NCBI RefSeq assembly: GCF_900240245.1
Contig: NZ_OESQ01000001.1
Location: forward strand, 2,281,615 to 2,345,614
DNA length: 64,000 bases
Direction: 5' to 3'
Source: Lachnoclostridium edouardi
Lineage (GTDB): Bacteria > Bacillota > Clostridia > Lachnospirales > Lachnospiraceae
Shown piece by piece: positions 8,202 through 18,305 of this stretch. Under the pieces are notes generated by a model. The model was not told the DNA's origin, did no database searches, and saw only the letters and a program-made list of their open reading frames with translations. How positions within the stretch are numbered: the stretch's first letter is position 1; every line of letters begins with the position of its first letter. A program made the translations under genes and the position numbers.

Positions 8202-8316
8202 TGTTTATAAGAAGATATAACACTAGTAAAATATATACGGCAGATTTTACTAAATGTGCCTTGGCAAATAAATGGGGGCACATTATAATAAATGAAAAAA
8301 GATAGGAGATTCTTTA

Positions 8317-8964
8317 ATGAGTGAAATAATCAATATTAGAAATGAACAGAAATCAGATTACGAAAAAGTAGAAAAAATTACAAGGGATGCTTTTTATAAT
8401 CTTTATGTGCCAGGCTGCACAGAACATTATCTGGTTCACATTATGCGGGAACACCAGGATTTTATTCAGGAACTAGATTTTGTTTTGGAGCTGAACGGCG
8501 AAGTAATAGGAAATATTATGTACACAAAAGCAAGACTGGTAGATGAAGACGGGGGAGAGAAGGAAATCCTTACCTTTGGCCCTATCTGCGTTATGCCTGA
8601 ATATCAAAGAATGGGTTATGGGAAAATGCTTATTGAGCATTCTTTTACTCATGCAGTAAATCTGGGCTATGATACAGTTGTTATTTTTGGAAGTCCAGTA
8701 AACTATGTAGGCCGTGGCTTTAAAAGTTGCAAAAAATATAATATTTGTATAGAAAATGGAAAATACCCGTCAGCAATGATGGTAAAAGAACTGCTTCCAG
8801 GGGCTTTAGGCGGGAAAAAATGGGTGTATTATGACAGTCCAGTTATGGCCGTCAGTGAAAAAGAAGCGCAGAAATATGATGATGCATTAGAAAAGAAGGA
8901 AAAGGAATACAGGCCCAGCCAGGATGAGTTTTATATTATGAGCCATTCCTTTATTGAAGACTAA
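8317..8964 (+). CDS. GNAT-family N-acetyltransferase
   Basis: The 215-residue protein shows the GNAT fold: an N-terminal IRNEQKSDYEKVEKI helix-strand unit, a central strand GNIMYTKARL, then the acetyl-CoA pyrophosphate loop in PEYQRMGYGKMLIEHS (the Q/RxxGxG/A motif), and VIFGSPVNYVGRGFKSC near the end. It most resembles the YhbS-like group of predicted acetyltransferases; the acceptor is unknown. It has an AGGAGA site and stands as a single gene. Confidence 0.85.
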   Translation: MSEIINIRNEQKSDYEKVEKITRDAFYNLYVPGCTEHYLVHIMREHQDFIQELDFVLELNGEVIGNIMYTKARLVDEDGGEKEILTFGPICVMPEYQRMGYGKMLIEHSFTHAVNLGYDTVVIFGSPVNYVGRGFKSCKKYNICIENGKYPSAMMVKELLPGALGGKKWVYYDSPVMAVSEKEAQKYDDALEKKEKEYRPSQDEFYIMSHSFIED

Positions 8965-9167
8965 AAAGCCGCGGCTGCTGCATTTTTTCTAAATCTGAAT
9001 CAAGTTCACTGTTAAAACGATTCTTTATAAAGCTGGCAGTAAAGCTGGCAGGATTGCCGCCAAAACTACACTATATGGCGGAAAGAAGATGGATATGCTA
9101 TACTCTGCTTATAACAGGATTTATTGTGTGATTGGAGACGTGTAAAAGCGTAAGGGAGGGAGTATCA

Positions 9168-9977
9168 ATGCATGATAATATGGAAATTGTCGATTCATCT
9201 GGAAGGCCCTTTAAAAGCAGAAAATTTAAAAAGTATATCCAGGATAATATTTGGAGCATTTTAGAAATCGGAATTGGTTTATGCATTACATTGGGAACCT
9301 TAATAAATATTTACTCAACTGTAATATATTCCCAAAACAGCAGCAAATATTACGGCATTGATATGAGATATTTTAATGGCTCCCAGCCGTTTCACATTAA
9401 AATCATTTTTCTGGTAAGTATTATTCTTTTAATTCTATATCCCATTTTTTTAAATTACTTAAATTCAAAGGTAAAAAATAAAGTATTCACATTCCTGTTA
9501 TTTATAGTTTTAGTATGTGTTTTATGGATTCAGAATATTTTATTAACCAGCGGGATTATTCATTTAATAAAAAATAAGTGGTTAATAAGTATATTAGACA
9601 ATGATATTGGGGTTATTGTAATTCTCATTGCAGATGTAATATTGGCGTATTTTGTACTTCTGAGAGAGCACTTTAAAGGGCATAGGGCTTTTGCGAAAGC
9701 AGAAAAGATATTATTTGCAGCAGCACTGATAATTTATTTAGCCGATACTGGCACAGGAACATATTTAGGGCTAAACAGACAAGTAAGTGACAAAAAAGAT
9801 TATGAGACCATAGATGATAATAAAGTAATAATCACCATTTATGATGATAAGTTTCTGATTATGAATTGTAATATACAAGACAACAAGTTATATATTGAGA
9901 AGGGACAATATGAATTTAGAGAAATGACAGATATTCATATTAAATATGGACAGTACAGGGAAGTTTATTGCCAGTGA
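9168..9977 (+). CDS. Multi-pass membrane protein of unknown function
   Basis: The start is ATG 9168 behind AAGGGAGGG; an upstream in-frame start at 9132 lacks such a site. The 269-residue product has five likely membrane segments (about residues 30-53, 77-98, 105-128, 147-165 and 180-193) followed by a soluble tail of about 70 residues with many Asp, Lys and Ile residues. I do not recognise a family. It is AT-rich, stands alone, and borders the decayed-gene zone that begins near 10000. Confidence 0.6.
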   Translation: MHDNMEIVDSSGRPFKSRKFKKYIQDNIWSILEIGIGLCITLGTLINIYSTVIYSQNSSKYYGIDMRYFNGSQPFHIKIIFLVSIILLILYPIFLNYLNSKVKNKVFTFLLFIVLVCVLWIQNILLTSGIIHLIKNKWLISILDNDIGVIVILIADVILAYFVLLREHFKGHRAFAKAEKILFAAALIIYLADTGTGTYLGLNRQVSDKKDYETIDDNKVIITIYDDKFLIMNCNIQDNKLYIEKGQYEFREMTDIHIKYGQYREVYCQ

Positions 9978-10144
9978 AGCTTTACAAGGAAGGGGAAAGG
10001 GAGGTGGAGGGTGTATGAAAAATATTGATGAGTACATAGGTCCTGTTTTTCCTTTATCAGAAAGGACAATGCCTTGTGCCATGTAAATGAGAGCAGGGGA
10101 TTTGGACTTATAAAATGAACTTGCTGTTGACTAAGTTAAGTAAT

Positions 10145-10465
10145 ATACAGATTTTACTTATGAGATACTTTCTACAGAATGGAAGAAACTTGCACTGGAG
10201 AAGGATGAACTTAAAAATTCAAGGCAAAAGCAGAATTCTATGTACGCCAGTATTCAGGATAATATTGTTATCGCAAAGCTTAAAACGAATAAGCCATTAA
10301 CTGAAACGGATATGAAAAGTTTGGAACAGATCCTTTGAGAGAAAGTTGGTTCTAAAGATGATTATGAAAAGAATACTGTCAAAAGCTTTTAGGCGAGTTT
10401 GTGAGTGAGATCTTGGCCTTGATAGGATATGTTTGATTTTGCACACTTTTTGAAATTAGATAACA
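10145..10465 (+). pseudogene. hsdR: Remnant of type I restriction subunit HsdR (C-terminal end)
   Basis: Read in frame from about 10162, the sequence gives STEWKKLALEKDELKNSRQK, then IAKLKTNKPLTETDMKSLEQIL, which matches the C-terminal EcoEI-R type region of HsdR-like helicase-nucleases. A TGA at 10336-10338 falls where the family usually has Trp. A frameshift near 10370 is needed to continue as KLLGEFVSEILAL. The rest of the gene is absent. This is a decayed fragment, not a functional restriction system. Confidence 0.65.
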
Positions 10466-10534
10466 TTGAGCAATTCAATTAGAGCGAAATTTTTAAACAA
10501 AATTATTAATATATTTAGAAATAGGAGGATAGTA

Positions 10535-11454
10535 ATGTCAGAAAATAAGGTCAATAATATTCGAGAATTTGTTCAAAAAGTATGTCAGTGGAGTGAGACG
10601 CTCATTAGTAATGGCGCAGAAAAAAATGAAATTTTGCTGTTTAGAGGGCAGTGAAATGCTGAATTTGAACTGCTGCCGTCATTGGGGCGAAACCGTAAAT
10701 TTGCTGGCGATATTTCAATCTTTAATGAAGAGCGCAATTTAATTGAAATGGTAAAGTTTAGAATGCCAGATATTTTTCATAATGCATTACAGCCTTTGGA
10801 GTTATTAGCATTGTTGCAGCATCACGGGATTCCAACACGTTTATTAGATGTTACAGAGAATGCTTTAGTTGCGTTATACTTTGCATGTTGTTCAGATGAT
10901 GAAAAAGATGCGGAAGTCATAGCATTTAAAAATAATGAATTGGATGTAACAAACTATCCTGTTATCAATGCTATTGCTGATAGCTACCGATTTGTGAGAG
11001 GCACAACTTATCCATTGAATCTTTTTTATAGCGCAGTACTCACACAACCCTATTTTCTTGAGCAGAAACAGGTGCAAGAAATTTGTAATGCAACAACAGA
11101 GATGGGCGGAGAGTGGATAGATGAGTGTTGTAAAAATTGTTTTTTGTTTATGCACCAACTAGAAATCTCCGGCAAAAAATGCAGTGTGGAAGATATATTC
11201 TTTTTCCAAATAAAATTGCACTGAATGGTTCGGCAGGCAGTCGATGTTTTGAAAAGGTTATTGAGCCGATTGCTAAAAACCATGATGCTATTTGTGGGCG
11301 GGTTATTATCCCCAAAACGGCTAAAAATAAAATATTAGAGGAATTAAAATTGTTTGGAATTAGTCGGGAAATTTTATTTGCAGATAGCATTGATATTGTA
11401 TGTCAGGAAATTACAAACACTTGCAGAAAAAAGATTAGAGGAGCTTCCACATAA
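10535..11454 (+). pseudogene. FRG-domain protein disrupted by a stop and a frameshift
   Basis: ATG 10535 follows AGGAGGA. The frame shows the FRG signature (ILLFRGQ, NAEFELLPSLGRNRKF) and continues with LLALLQHHGIPTRLLDVTENALVALYFAC, the conserved core of the domain. A TGA at 10652-10654 interrupts it directly after FRGQ. A frameshift between about 11135 and 11220 moves the reading to another frame that encodes GRYILFPNKI, a RVIIPKTAKNKILEEL stretch and a plausible C-terminus ending at 11454. FRG proteins are often found in defence islands; molecular function is poorly known. It adjoins the HsdR remnant, so both may come from one lost restriction locus. Confidence 0.7.
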
Positions 11455-11598
11455 AATAGCTGAGTAGTAACACACCTCGATTCTTACTACAATTCACGCC
11501 TTAATTTGTTGTATTTTGCTTCTTTGGTGTCAAATTTAATAATTTTAAAGATATTTACATACTGGGAAAGATAGAGCATTCAAGGAGGAATTTTAAAT

Positions 11599-11649
11599 AT
11601 GATAAAAGTACTTTTCATCTGCCACGGCAGGATTTACTGTTCAGAATAA
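11599..11649 (+). pseudogene. Detached 5' end of the phosphatase gene at the left attachment site
   Basis: A good AAGGAGGA site precedes ATG 11599, which opens MIKVLFICHG and then diverges into a stop at 11647. These ten residues nearly match the start of the intact low-molecular-weight phosphatase at 37504 (MIKILFICHG), with several synonymous changes. This is most simply the native 5' end of the host gene, separated from its body by the two inserted elements. The attachment core ATCTGCCACGGCA is at 11617-11629. Confidence 0.75.
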
Positions 11650-11709
11650 AAAGTCTCAAATCGTCTTAAATACTTCTATAAATACCAGTTCTTGTGTTCC
11701 ATTCTCAAT

Positions 11710-11728
11710 TTTACCAACGATTTACCAA
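11710..11728. repeat. Left arm-type repeats of element A
   Basis: TTTACCAA occurs at 11710-11717 and 11721-11728. The same doublet appears at the right end of element A (27360-27367 and 27372-27379), and the flanking bases ACGATTTACC/ACGGATTTACC also match. These are probable integrase or Xis binding sites. Confidence 0.6.
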
Positions 11729-11782
11729 TATTTCTGGAGAGCCAGACTTGCAAAAAATAAGCCAGAATGAGGAAATTAAAAT

Positions 11783-12166
11783 ATGAGTAGATTGAAGGAA
11801 TACATTTATGATGAAAAAAATGGACTGCATTACACCTTGAACGGAGATTATTACATACCAGATTTGAAGCTGTTGGAGGAACACCGCTCTATCGGAAAGT
11901 ACGGACGGATGCACCAGGAATATTTAAGAGAAGCCCACCCAGACAGATTGAACACATTGATACTGACCGGAGAATTGTGGACATATCTTGCAGACCTGAA
12001 CGAACAGGCACAGGAACGGTTAGATACCATCATGGAGCAGATGAAAGATGCCGAGGGCGTGACCGAGGAATTGAAGCGCACCCGTCAAATGGAATGGGTG
12101 CAGCGTTGCAATAACATTCACAACCGGGCGAAAGAAATTGTTTTGCATGAGATGATTTATTTATAA
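11783..12166 (+). CDS. tnpV: TnpV family transposon-encoded protein
   Basis: The 127-residue product matches the TnpV pattern known from Tn4451-type and other clostridial elements: an N-terminal YDEKNGLHYTLNGDYYIPDL segment, then GRMHQEYLREAHP and a long Glu/Gln-rich helix ending EIVLHEMIYL. TnpV proteins are widespread accessory proteins of mobilizable elements with no established biochemical role. It has a GAGGAAAT site and is the first gene inside element A, next to the left attachment site. Confidence 0.8.
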   Translation: MSRLKEYIYDEKNGLHYTLNGDYYIPDLKLLEEHRSIGKYGRMHQEYLREAHPDRLNTLILTGELWTYLADLNEQAQERLDTIMEQMKDAEGVTEELKRTRQMEWVQRCNNIHNRAKEIVLHEMIYL

Positions 12167-12329
12167 CGGTATGCTAGAATAATTATTATAAATTGTATTT
12201 TTGAAAATTATTGGTCGTGAGTCATTTTGCGATTCGACTTACTGTACGTTCATAAGGAAATGTACGATTTGCTGACAGGAGAAGACTTAAAAAGTTGATT
12301 TATTTGTGTTGATATGAGGAGGTCATTAA

Positions 12330-15300
12330 ATGCAGAGCGCAATCCATGAAGGATATGAATATCAGGATTATTTTACGGTTTCAATAATTCTACAACTGAT
12401 GCTTCGTCAGATAGATGCGGAAATAATTATTGATCGTAAGGATTTCAGCGGAGATAAATTTGACGATCTAAAGGTGAAGACGCCTAATAGTACCACTGAA
12501 TTTCAGATTAAGTATTCTGATGATGAAACCTCCCACAAACTTACTAAAGATGACTTTGCAAATGGCAATGGACATGGTACTGCGTTAAGTGATCTTTTCG
12601 TTTCTTGGAAAACGAGAAAAGAATCTAAAAATAATACTCAGATAAAGTTGTGCCTTGCATGGCACAGGCCTACTGATGATGATCCGATTGTAGAGTTCTT
12701 GAAACCTATTGAAGAACAGACACTGCCTTTTTCTATGGCTGCATATTCGTTTGATGGCGAGGCGTTTTGGCCAGTAGATAATCCACCTCCAAAAACGTGG
12801 AGAAAGTTTAATTCAGCGATTAAGTCAGGGATTATCGATAGAGAAGACTTTTTATTATTCTGCAATGAACTTACGATTGTTTTGGAAATGCCTAAAGCAA
12901 GTCTGGATTTGAAAAAACCTGGTGGTATAGAAAATGTAATTATTCGGCAAGCTGAGAAGCTGGGCGTAGGAATTTATCCAAATGATAGTCTAAATTTAGA
13001 AGAAGTTATTTATAAGCTTGCTACAGAAGTGAAGCATTCCAGAGCGATGGGGAATAGACTCTATACCAATACATTAATGGGGCGCCTTGGATTTATAATG
13101 GATTATGGGAAATTTGATCAAAGATTTCCAGTGGATTCGGCACATAAAGTTATACTTTATGATGAGATTGAAAGGTTATATGGAATAATTCGTGATTCAA
13201 AACGTGTCATTATTACTGGCAACCCTGGCTCTGGCAAGTCTTGGCTTGTTGATGAATTCATAGATAAACTTGAAAATGAAGACAGTAAAGTTATTCATTA
13301 TAATTGTTTCCAGTCATTGCAGGACACAAATAGTCTTGAGAGAATACGTGTAACTTCCTTATATGGCAATCTGGTTTCACAGATTGTGGAGCAATGCCCA
13401 GAATTAGTTGAGCATAAGAATACAATCTTTGGAGCTGATAAAGCAGAGCTTGAAAATCTGCTTCGATTCATTGGAGAAGAATTCTATTTAGTAGTAGATG
13501 GCCTTGATCATATCTCTAGGGAATATGATTTACATAAAGATCTTATTTCACATTCAGAAACCGAAATTATATCGGAACTGTTGGGGATTCATTTTCCTGA
13601 TAACTGTTATGTCATAATAGCATCACAGCCAATAGGCGTACTGGATAAATTTAAAGCCAATGGCTACTGTGTATTTGAAATTGAGCCATGGGGTATTAAG
13701 CAAGCGAAATCCTTGATGGCAACTTTTCAGATTATTGATGACATTATCAAAGAAGACGATAGCTCATCAATAAGTGAATATCTGCTTAAAAAATCTCAAG
13801 GGAATGCACTGTATCTTAGTTACATCTTGCGCCAGTTACGAAACTTAAATGTAGATAAAGAATTAATTGATGAAATACCCGATTACGATATCAACTTATC
13901 TGAGTATTATTGCTATTTATATAAAAAGGTTCATAACAATCGCACAGTAAATGCACTTTGTGGGGCAGATTTCTATCTTAGCCTAGATGATTTAATGGAG
14001 ATCACCGGAGATGGAGAATATGTAGAATACGATATATCGGTGCTTCAACCATTATTAATTGAAAATGTTTTAAGTGGCGGCTTTTCAATTTATCATGAAA
14101 GTTTTCGCCGATTTGTGTTATCTTTATTAAGAGATAAAAAAGTTGATTTAGAGAGAAATGTTTATGGTATTCTTGCTGATTGGCTACAGGAGAAACCTTT
14201 TTTTGAATTTGATAAGGCGTTTTATTATCTCACAGAACTCCTGTATAAGGTTAAGCGTGATGATGAGAATACAGCTTTGATTGAGAAAGAATTCGTTCTT
14301 AAATCAGTTTCAGAGGGGTATTCTCGAAAACGCATAAGAATGAATCTGAATTGTATTATTCGAAGCGCAGGTAGAACTAGAAATTTAGTTGCATTGGTAA
14401 CAGCTGGTGAATTGTTGGCAATGCTCGATGATATGAACGAATTCGAAAGTACTGGTGAAGAATACTTCCAGGCAATATGCGATATAAAAGGCGCTTCTAA
14501 ACTAAATCAATTAATGCAGATTGATGGAAAGCCAACTTTTGATAAGAATACAGGTCTGCTGGCATGTTATATTTCTTCGAAAGCTGGTATTACACCTTGG
14601 TGGGAATTATATTTAGATACAGATGCTAAACAGTATAAGATTGAGGATTTTAAATACTATTTTAGATATCATCTCGATAAGCAAGGGGTTAGTATTATTC
14701 CTAAGCTTATGGAATTAATAGAAAAAGAAAAGGATTCAATAAGAAATCAATGTATTGAGATTGCGTATGATGAGCTAGAGGGTTACATAGAATTTAATGA
14801 AATTGCTTCAATTGCGGAGAAGCAACAGCTGATTCATTGGAAAGACTATCTTTCATATATTGAAACTGGATATTATCCGCAAAGAGATGTTTCCTTTGAA
14901 GTTGCTATTAGGAACTGGGAAAAAATTAAAAAACTGAAGATGCCAGGAGAAGAAGATGTCAGAAGTTTCAAAGAATTATTTTCGCAAATATACTATCTTT
15001 CTGAGCGGGGGGATAGAAAAGCTATAGAAGCAGTCGTTGCTGATTGTGGAAATATTAACTGGTTCTATAATTGGATAATTTACTCTGTCAAGATGGCAGA
15101 ATTGTGTGCATCCACAGCACAAATGGATTCTAAATACATTTGTGAATCAGCGATTACTAATTTGAAACTACTGCTACAAGATACAGAGGTTTTTAAGGGT
15201 AAACCACGTACCTGCGATTTGTATTTTCTCCAGAATGAATTGACAAAATCATATGAACAGGCGGTAAAATTGATTTTTCAAAATGGAGAAGTAGAGGATC

Positions 15301-18161
15301 TGGAGAAAGCTTTGGATATTCTCGAACGGCTTGATAATGAAACGGGAACAAGTTTTGATCATAGCATGGGAGGTCCATTAACCGATGCTGAATTATTAGG
15401 ATTAATATCTCATTTTTTGACTATTGATAATTATGAAATTGTAAAACCTTATTTATTAAGAATTCAGGAGAATATAGAAAAGAATGAGGTATATGACTGT
15501 ATAGCTGCAGCAAAGCTCCGATTTGTAAGTCTTATTTCAAAGTATAATCAGTCTGAGGCTTTAGAGTATTTTGATTTGTGCACACGTTACCTTGTTGCGT
15601 ATGGTTTTCATAAGGATATTATTCTGGAACAGATTATGGATTCTTATAACATATTTTTTGAATCTGTTGCAGAAAATCCAGAAAAGGAACGTGATACAAT
15701 AACAAAAATGACGATAGCTCTTTGGAAGCATACTGATGGAAGAGAAACAAAGCACTTCCTAAACCGCTGGTTTGACAAATTGCTTGAGACAGATTCGAAG
15801 TATGCGCTTGCATTCCTGTCTGAGCTACAAATCAAATATGGAAAAAGTTGGGTTGTAGAGCGTATGTTACGTTCTGCTATAGAGAAGTATTGCAATGATT
15901 CTAGTTATTTGGATATTATAATTGGATTGATTGAGTCACTTCCAAATGATACAAGCTCAAGAATAATTGATGCAGCCACATCTGTATGCAGAATGCTGGT
16001 ACATATATTCGAAGAAACAAGCAACGATGAAAAAATGCTGATTAAGTGGCGCATGAATGAACTTGTTATTAACATAGTTTCAAGATTCAATATCCTTGAT
16101 AGTTCTTGGCCGGATAATGATTCTTGGAAAGATGGAAGTATCAAAGAATTCTTGTTAACAGTCGAGTCAGCAGGATTTGATGTTTCACAATATATAGAAT
16201 ATTTCCATATAAAGAAATCTGATGATATAGACAACAAAGATGGTAAAAAAGCAACAGATGTTTTTGAAAATAGTCAAATACATTTTGAAGCCTCAACCCT
16301 AGAAGATGCAAAGAAATGGTTTGAAACACATGATTTAATTGAGCGAGATATACAAGATATCTGTGAATTTCTTAAGAATTATCAGAATGATAAAGATACT
16401 TTACTTGAAATGTTGAGATTCATAATTACCAAAGGTGGGGGATGGAGGTACAGTCAGAAACATAAGGAGAATATTTTACAAATTGTTGATAGGCTGAAAC
16501 TGGATGATAAAGAAAAGTCAGAAATTCATATGTTGATATACCTTTACTCATATGAATGGGGAAGTTCTTTAGTGGATAAAGACGAATTTCTCAATAGTAC
16601 ACGACTGAGTTTTGATGTGGCTTGTGATACGTTTTATAATGAATTACCTGAAGTTATTATTTCACATTCGGGTAGAATTACAAAAGGTCTTTTGGATGCA
16701 CTTTTTACGTTTGGCTTTGAAAAGGATAGTATCATTGAGATTTGGAGAAATGTGTTCGATATTATGAAACTCCGTTTTCCGAATCTTGATCAATATATTA
16801 TTGATAATGTTTGGGAAGAAACAGATACACTATTAGAATTGCGTAACTGCTTATTAATGCGGTTCATTGATGGAGGCAAGGAATCGTTTTTAGCAGCTTA
16901 TGCTTACTTGGCGAATTCTGCTGAAGAAGAGAATTATTCTGAATTCACGGAATCGATAGTATTTTGTCTAGAGCATTATGAACAGTATAATCTTGTGACA
17001 CAAATAGCAATCGCAGATTTAGTAAGATGTTATGGATATTATCTGAAAGATTTGAATGAAGAGCGAATGATAAATGCAATTAATGCTATATATCCAACCA
17101 GAAATTTGCTTTTGGATGTTATATTTTCAGAATTTACAATATATAAGAGCTATCTTTTGAAGTGTGCTGATAAACATGCACCTGATTATTTGGAGCAGGA
17201 AGATATTGAGTTTTATTTATCAGAACAGCTATATGATCTTGGGCAAGAAAAGACTCGAGAAGGAGCTGATGAATACGCTAAGAATTCAGTATACCGAGAT
17301 CCGATTATGCAGGTGATTAATACTTGTGGTATTAACTATGTAGAACTCTATGAAAAACTACATGCATCAAGGAATCTGAATGATATAATACAAGATTTTG
17401 TTGGGGGATCAAGCAAGATTCCTGAAACAAATACTGTGTACAAATCATATGTAATTCAATATGCGCTCCATGCGATTATTGAAAAAGCTTTTTTGGACAG
17501 AAAACCCGAGTTGATTTCGCAGAATTTGCTACGATTGATACCTGACTATCAGGGAATGTATAGATTATTTAAGTGCCGTGAAATGCAACCCCGAAATTAT
17601 CTGTATAATAAGAATAATTCATGTGAGCCTTTTTTGAAAAATAATGAGGATGAATACATTCTAATAGGACGCTCCGAAATAAGAAAACGCATTGATTATC
17701 AACAGGTGTCTTTGGTATTTGCATATCAAGGAATAGTAGGAGGGGAAGATGAAGAATATCAGAATCCGTTCCAACAATGTTTAGCTACAGAGGTTGAAGA
17801 AAGGGAAATCTATATGATTTCGGATAATTCGAAAGCACTAATTAATTTTATTAGTACATTGGATCGAGAATTAGAAGATGAAGAGTATCTGTGGCCTGGA
17901 ATGTCAGTTTCTAAATTGCTTAATGTTCATATTGAATTTGATTTTTGGCATGGAAGATATATTGCCGTCAATCATGAAAATGATATTGTCTTTATTATGA
18001 AAAAATGGTCATCAAGTTATAAGGGCGACAGTGAGTATCCTGGAAATGCAATTCCATTATATAGTGGAACGGAATTGTATATAAAGAAGGAGTATATTGA
18101 AATATTAGAACAGCAATTTGGAAAACTGAAGATGAAAACCTATGTGCAATCATATACATAG
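12330..18161 (+). CDS. Avs-like giant STAND NTPase with Cap4-type nuclease domain
   Basis: This 1943-residue protein has three regions. Residues about 1-215 resemble the Cap4/DUF4297 PD-(D/E)xK nuclease: GYEYQDYF near residue 8, FDD at 44-46, and EFQIK at 57-61 as the catalytic acid and QxK motif. A STAND-type ATPase follows, with Walker A GNPGSGKS at 297-304 and Walker B VVDGLD at 388-393. The remaining 1300 residues are predicted helical and repeat-like, the usual sensor of STAND proteins. The layout is that of Avs (antiviral STAND) proteins, which recognise phage proteins and then degrade DNA. The start follows GAGGAGG. The gene is about 35% GC, far below its neighbours in element A, and is alone between TnpV and a convergent regulator. 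Antiphage function is inferred from the family. Confidence 0.75.
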   Translation: MQSAIHEGYEYQDYFTVSIILQLMLRQIDAEIIIDRKDFSGDKFDDLKVKTPNSTTEFQIKYSDDETSHKLTKDDFANGNGHGTALSDLFVSWKTRKESKNNTQIKLCLAWHRPTDDDPIVEFLKPIEEQTLPFSMAAYSFDGEAFWPVDNPPPKTWRKFNSAIKSGIIDREDFLLFCNELTIVLEMPKASLDLKKPGGIENVIIRQAEKLGVGIYPNDSLNLEEVIYKLATEVKHSRAMGNRLYTNTLMGRLGFIMDYGKFDQRFPVDSAHKVILYDEIERLYGIIRDSKRVIITGNPGSGKSWLVDEFIDKLENEDSKVIHYNCFQSLQDTNSLERIRVTSLYGNLVSQIVEQCPELVEHKNTIFGADKAELENLLRFIGEEFYLVVDGLDHISREYDLHKDLISHSETEIISELLGIHFPDNCYVIIASQPIGVLDKFKANGYCVFEIEPWGIKQAKSLMATFQIIDDIIKEDDSSSISEYLLKKSQGNALYLSYILRQLRNLNVDKELIDEIPDYDINLSEYYCYLYKKVHNNRTVNALCGADFYLSLDDLMEITGDGEYVEYDISVLQPLLIENVLSGGFSIYHESFRRFVLSLLRDKKVDLERNVYGILADWLQEKPFFEFDKAFYYLTELLYKVKRDDENTALIEKEFVLKSVSEGYSRKRIRMNLNCIIRSAGRTRNLVALVTAGELLAMLDDMNEFESTGEEYFQAICDIKGASKLNQLMQIDGKPTFDKNTGLLACYISSKAGITPWWELYLDTDAKQYKIEDFKYYFRYHLDKQGVSIIPKLMELIEKEKDSIRNQCIEIAYDELEGYIEFNEIASIAEKQQLIHWKDYLSYIETGYYPQRDVSFEVAIRNWEKIKKLKMPGEEDVRSFKELFSQIYYLSERGDRKAIEAVVADCGNINWFYNWIIYSVKMAELCASTAQMDSKYICESAITNLKLLLQDTEVFKGKPRTCDLYFLQNELTKSYEQAVKLIFQNGEVEDLEKALDILERLDNETGTSFDHSMGGPLTDAELLGLISHFLTIDNYEIVKPYLLRIQENIEKNEVYDCIAAAKLRFVSLISKYNQSEALEYFDLCTRYLVAYGFHKDIILEQIMDSYNIFFESVAENPEKERDTITKMTIALWKHTDGRETKHFLNRWFDKLLETDSKYALAFLSELQIKYGKSWVVERMLRSAIEKYCNDSSYLDIIIGLIESLPNDTSSRIIDAATSVCRMLVHIFEETSNDEKMLIKWRMNELVINIVSRFNILDSSWPDNDSWKDGSIKEFLLTVESAGFDVSQYIEYFHIKKSDDIDNKDGKKATDVFENSQIHFEASTLEDAKKWFETHDLIERDIQDICEFLKNYQNDKDTLLEMLRFIITKGGGWRYSQKHKENILQIVDRLKLDDKEKSEIHMLIYLYSYEWGSSLVDKDEFLNSTRLSFDVACDTFYNELPEVIISHSGRITKGLLDALFTFGFEKDSIIEIWRNVFDIMKLRFPNLDQYIIDNVWEETDTLLELRNCLLMRFIDGGKESFLAAYAYLANSAEEENYSEFTESIVFCLEHYEQYNLVTQIAIADLVRCYGYYLKDLNEERMINAINAIYPTRNLLLDVIFSEFTIYKSYLLKCADKHAPDYLEQEDIEFYLSEQLYDLGQEKTREGADEYAKNSVYRDPIMQVINTCGINYVELYEKLHASRNLNDIIQDFVGGSSKIPETNTVYKSYVIQYALHAIIEKAFLDRKPELISQNLLRLIPDYQGMYRLFKCREMQPRNYLYNKNNSCEPFLKNNEDEYILIGRSEIRKRIDYQQVSLVFAYQGIVGGEDEEYQNPFQQCLATEVEEREIYMISDNSKALINFISTLDRELEDEEYLWPGMSVSKLLNVHIEFDFWHGRYIAVNHENDIVFIMKKWSSSYKGDSEYPGNAIPLYSGTELYIKKEYIEILEQQFGKLKMKTYVQSYT

Positions 18162-18254
18162 ACTTATTGATTTATTCTGATAAAAGAAATTTATGGTTTA
18201 TGAACATGAAAATTTCTGCTTGCATTCTGAATTTTAATTGAATAACCACAGCAC

Positions 18255-18305
18255 AAACCGCTGCTACATGGAAGCCAACAAACCATGCAACAGCGGTTTT
18301 TCTTT
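18255..18305 (+). terminator. Terminator after the Cap4/STAND gene
   Basis: AAACCGCTGCTACATGG pairs with CCATGCAACAGCGGTTT, followed by TTTCTTT. It lies between converging genes and ends at the stop codon of the minus-strand regulator. Confidence 0.75.

Noticed and set aside
10336..10654. UGA read as Trp (alternative genetic code) in the HsdR and FRG genes
   Set aside because: Additional TAG codons and frameshifts in the same genes, and normal UGA stops elsewhere in the window, make simple decay more likely.
12222..12297. In-frame tail LYVHKEMYDLLTGEDLKS before the STAND gene
   Set aside because: It might be a fragment of a lost gene, but it is too short to assign and no upstream part is visible.
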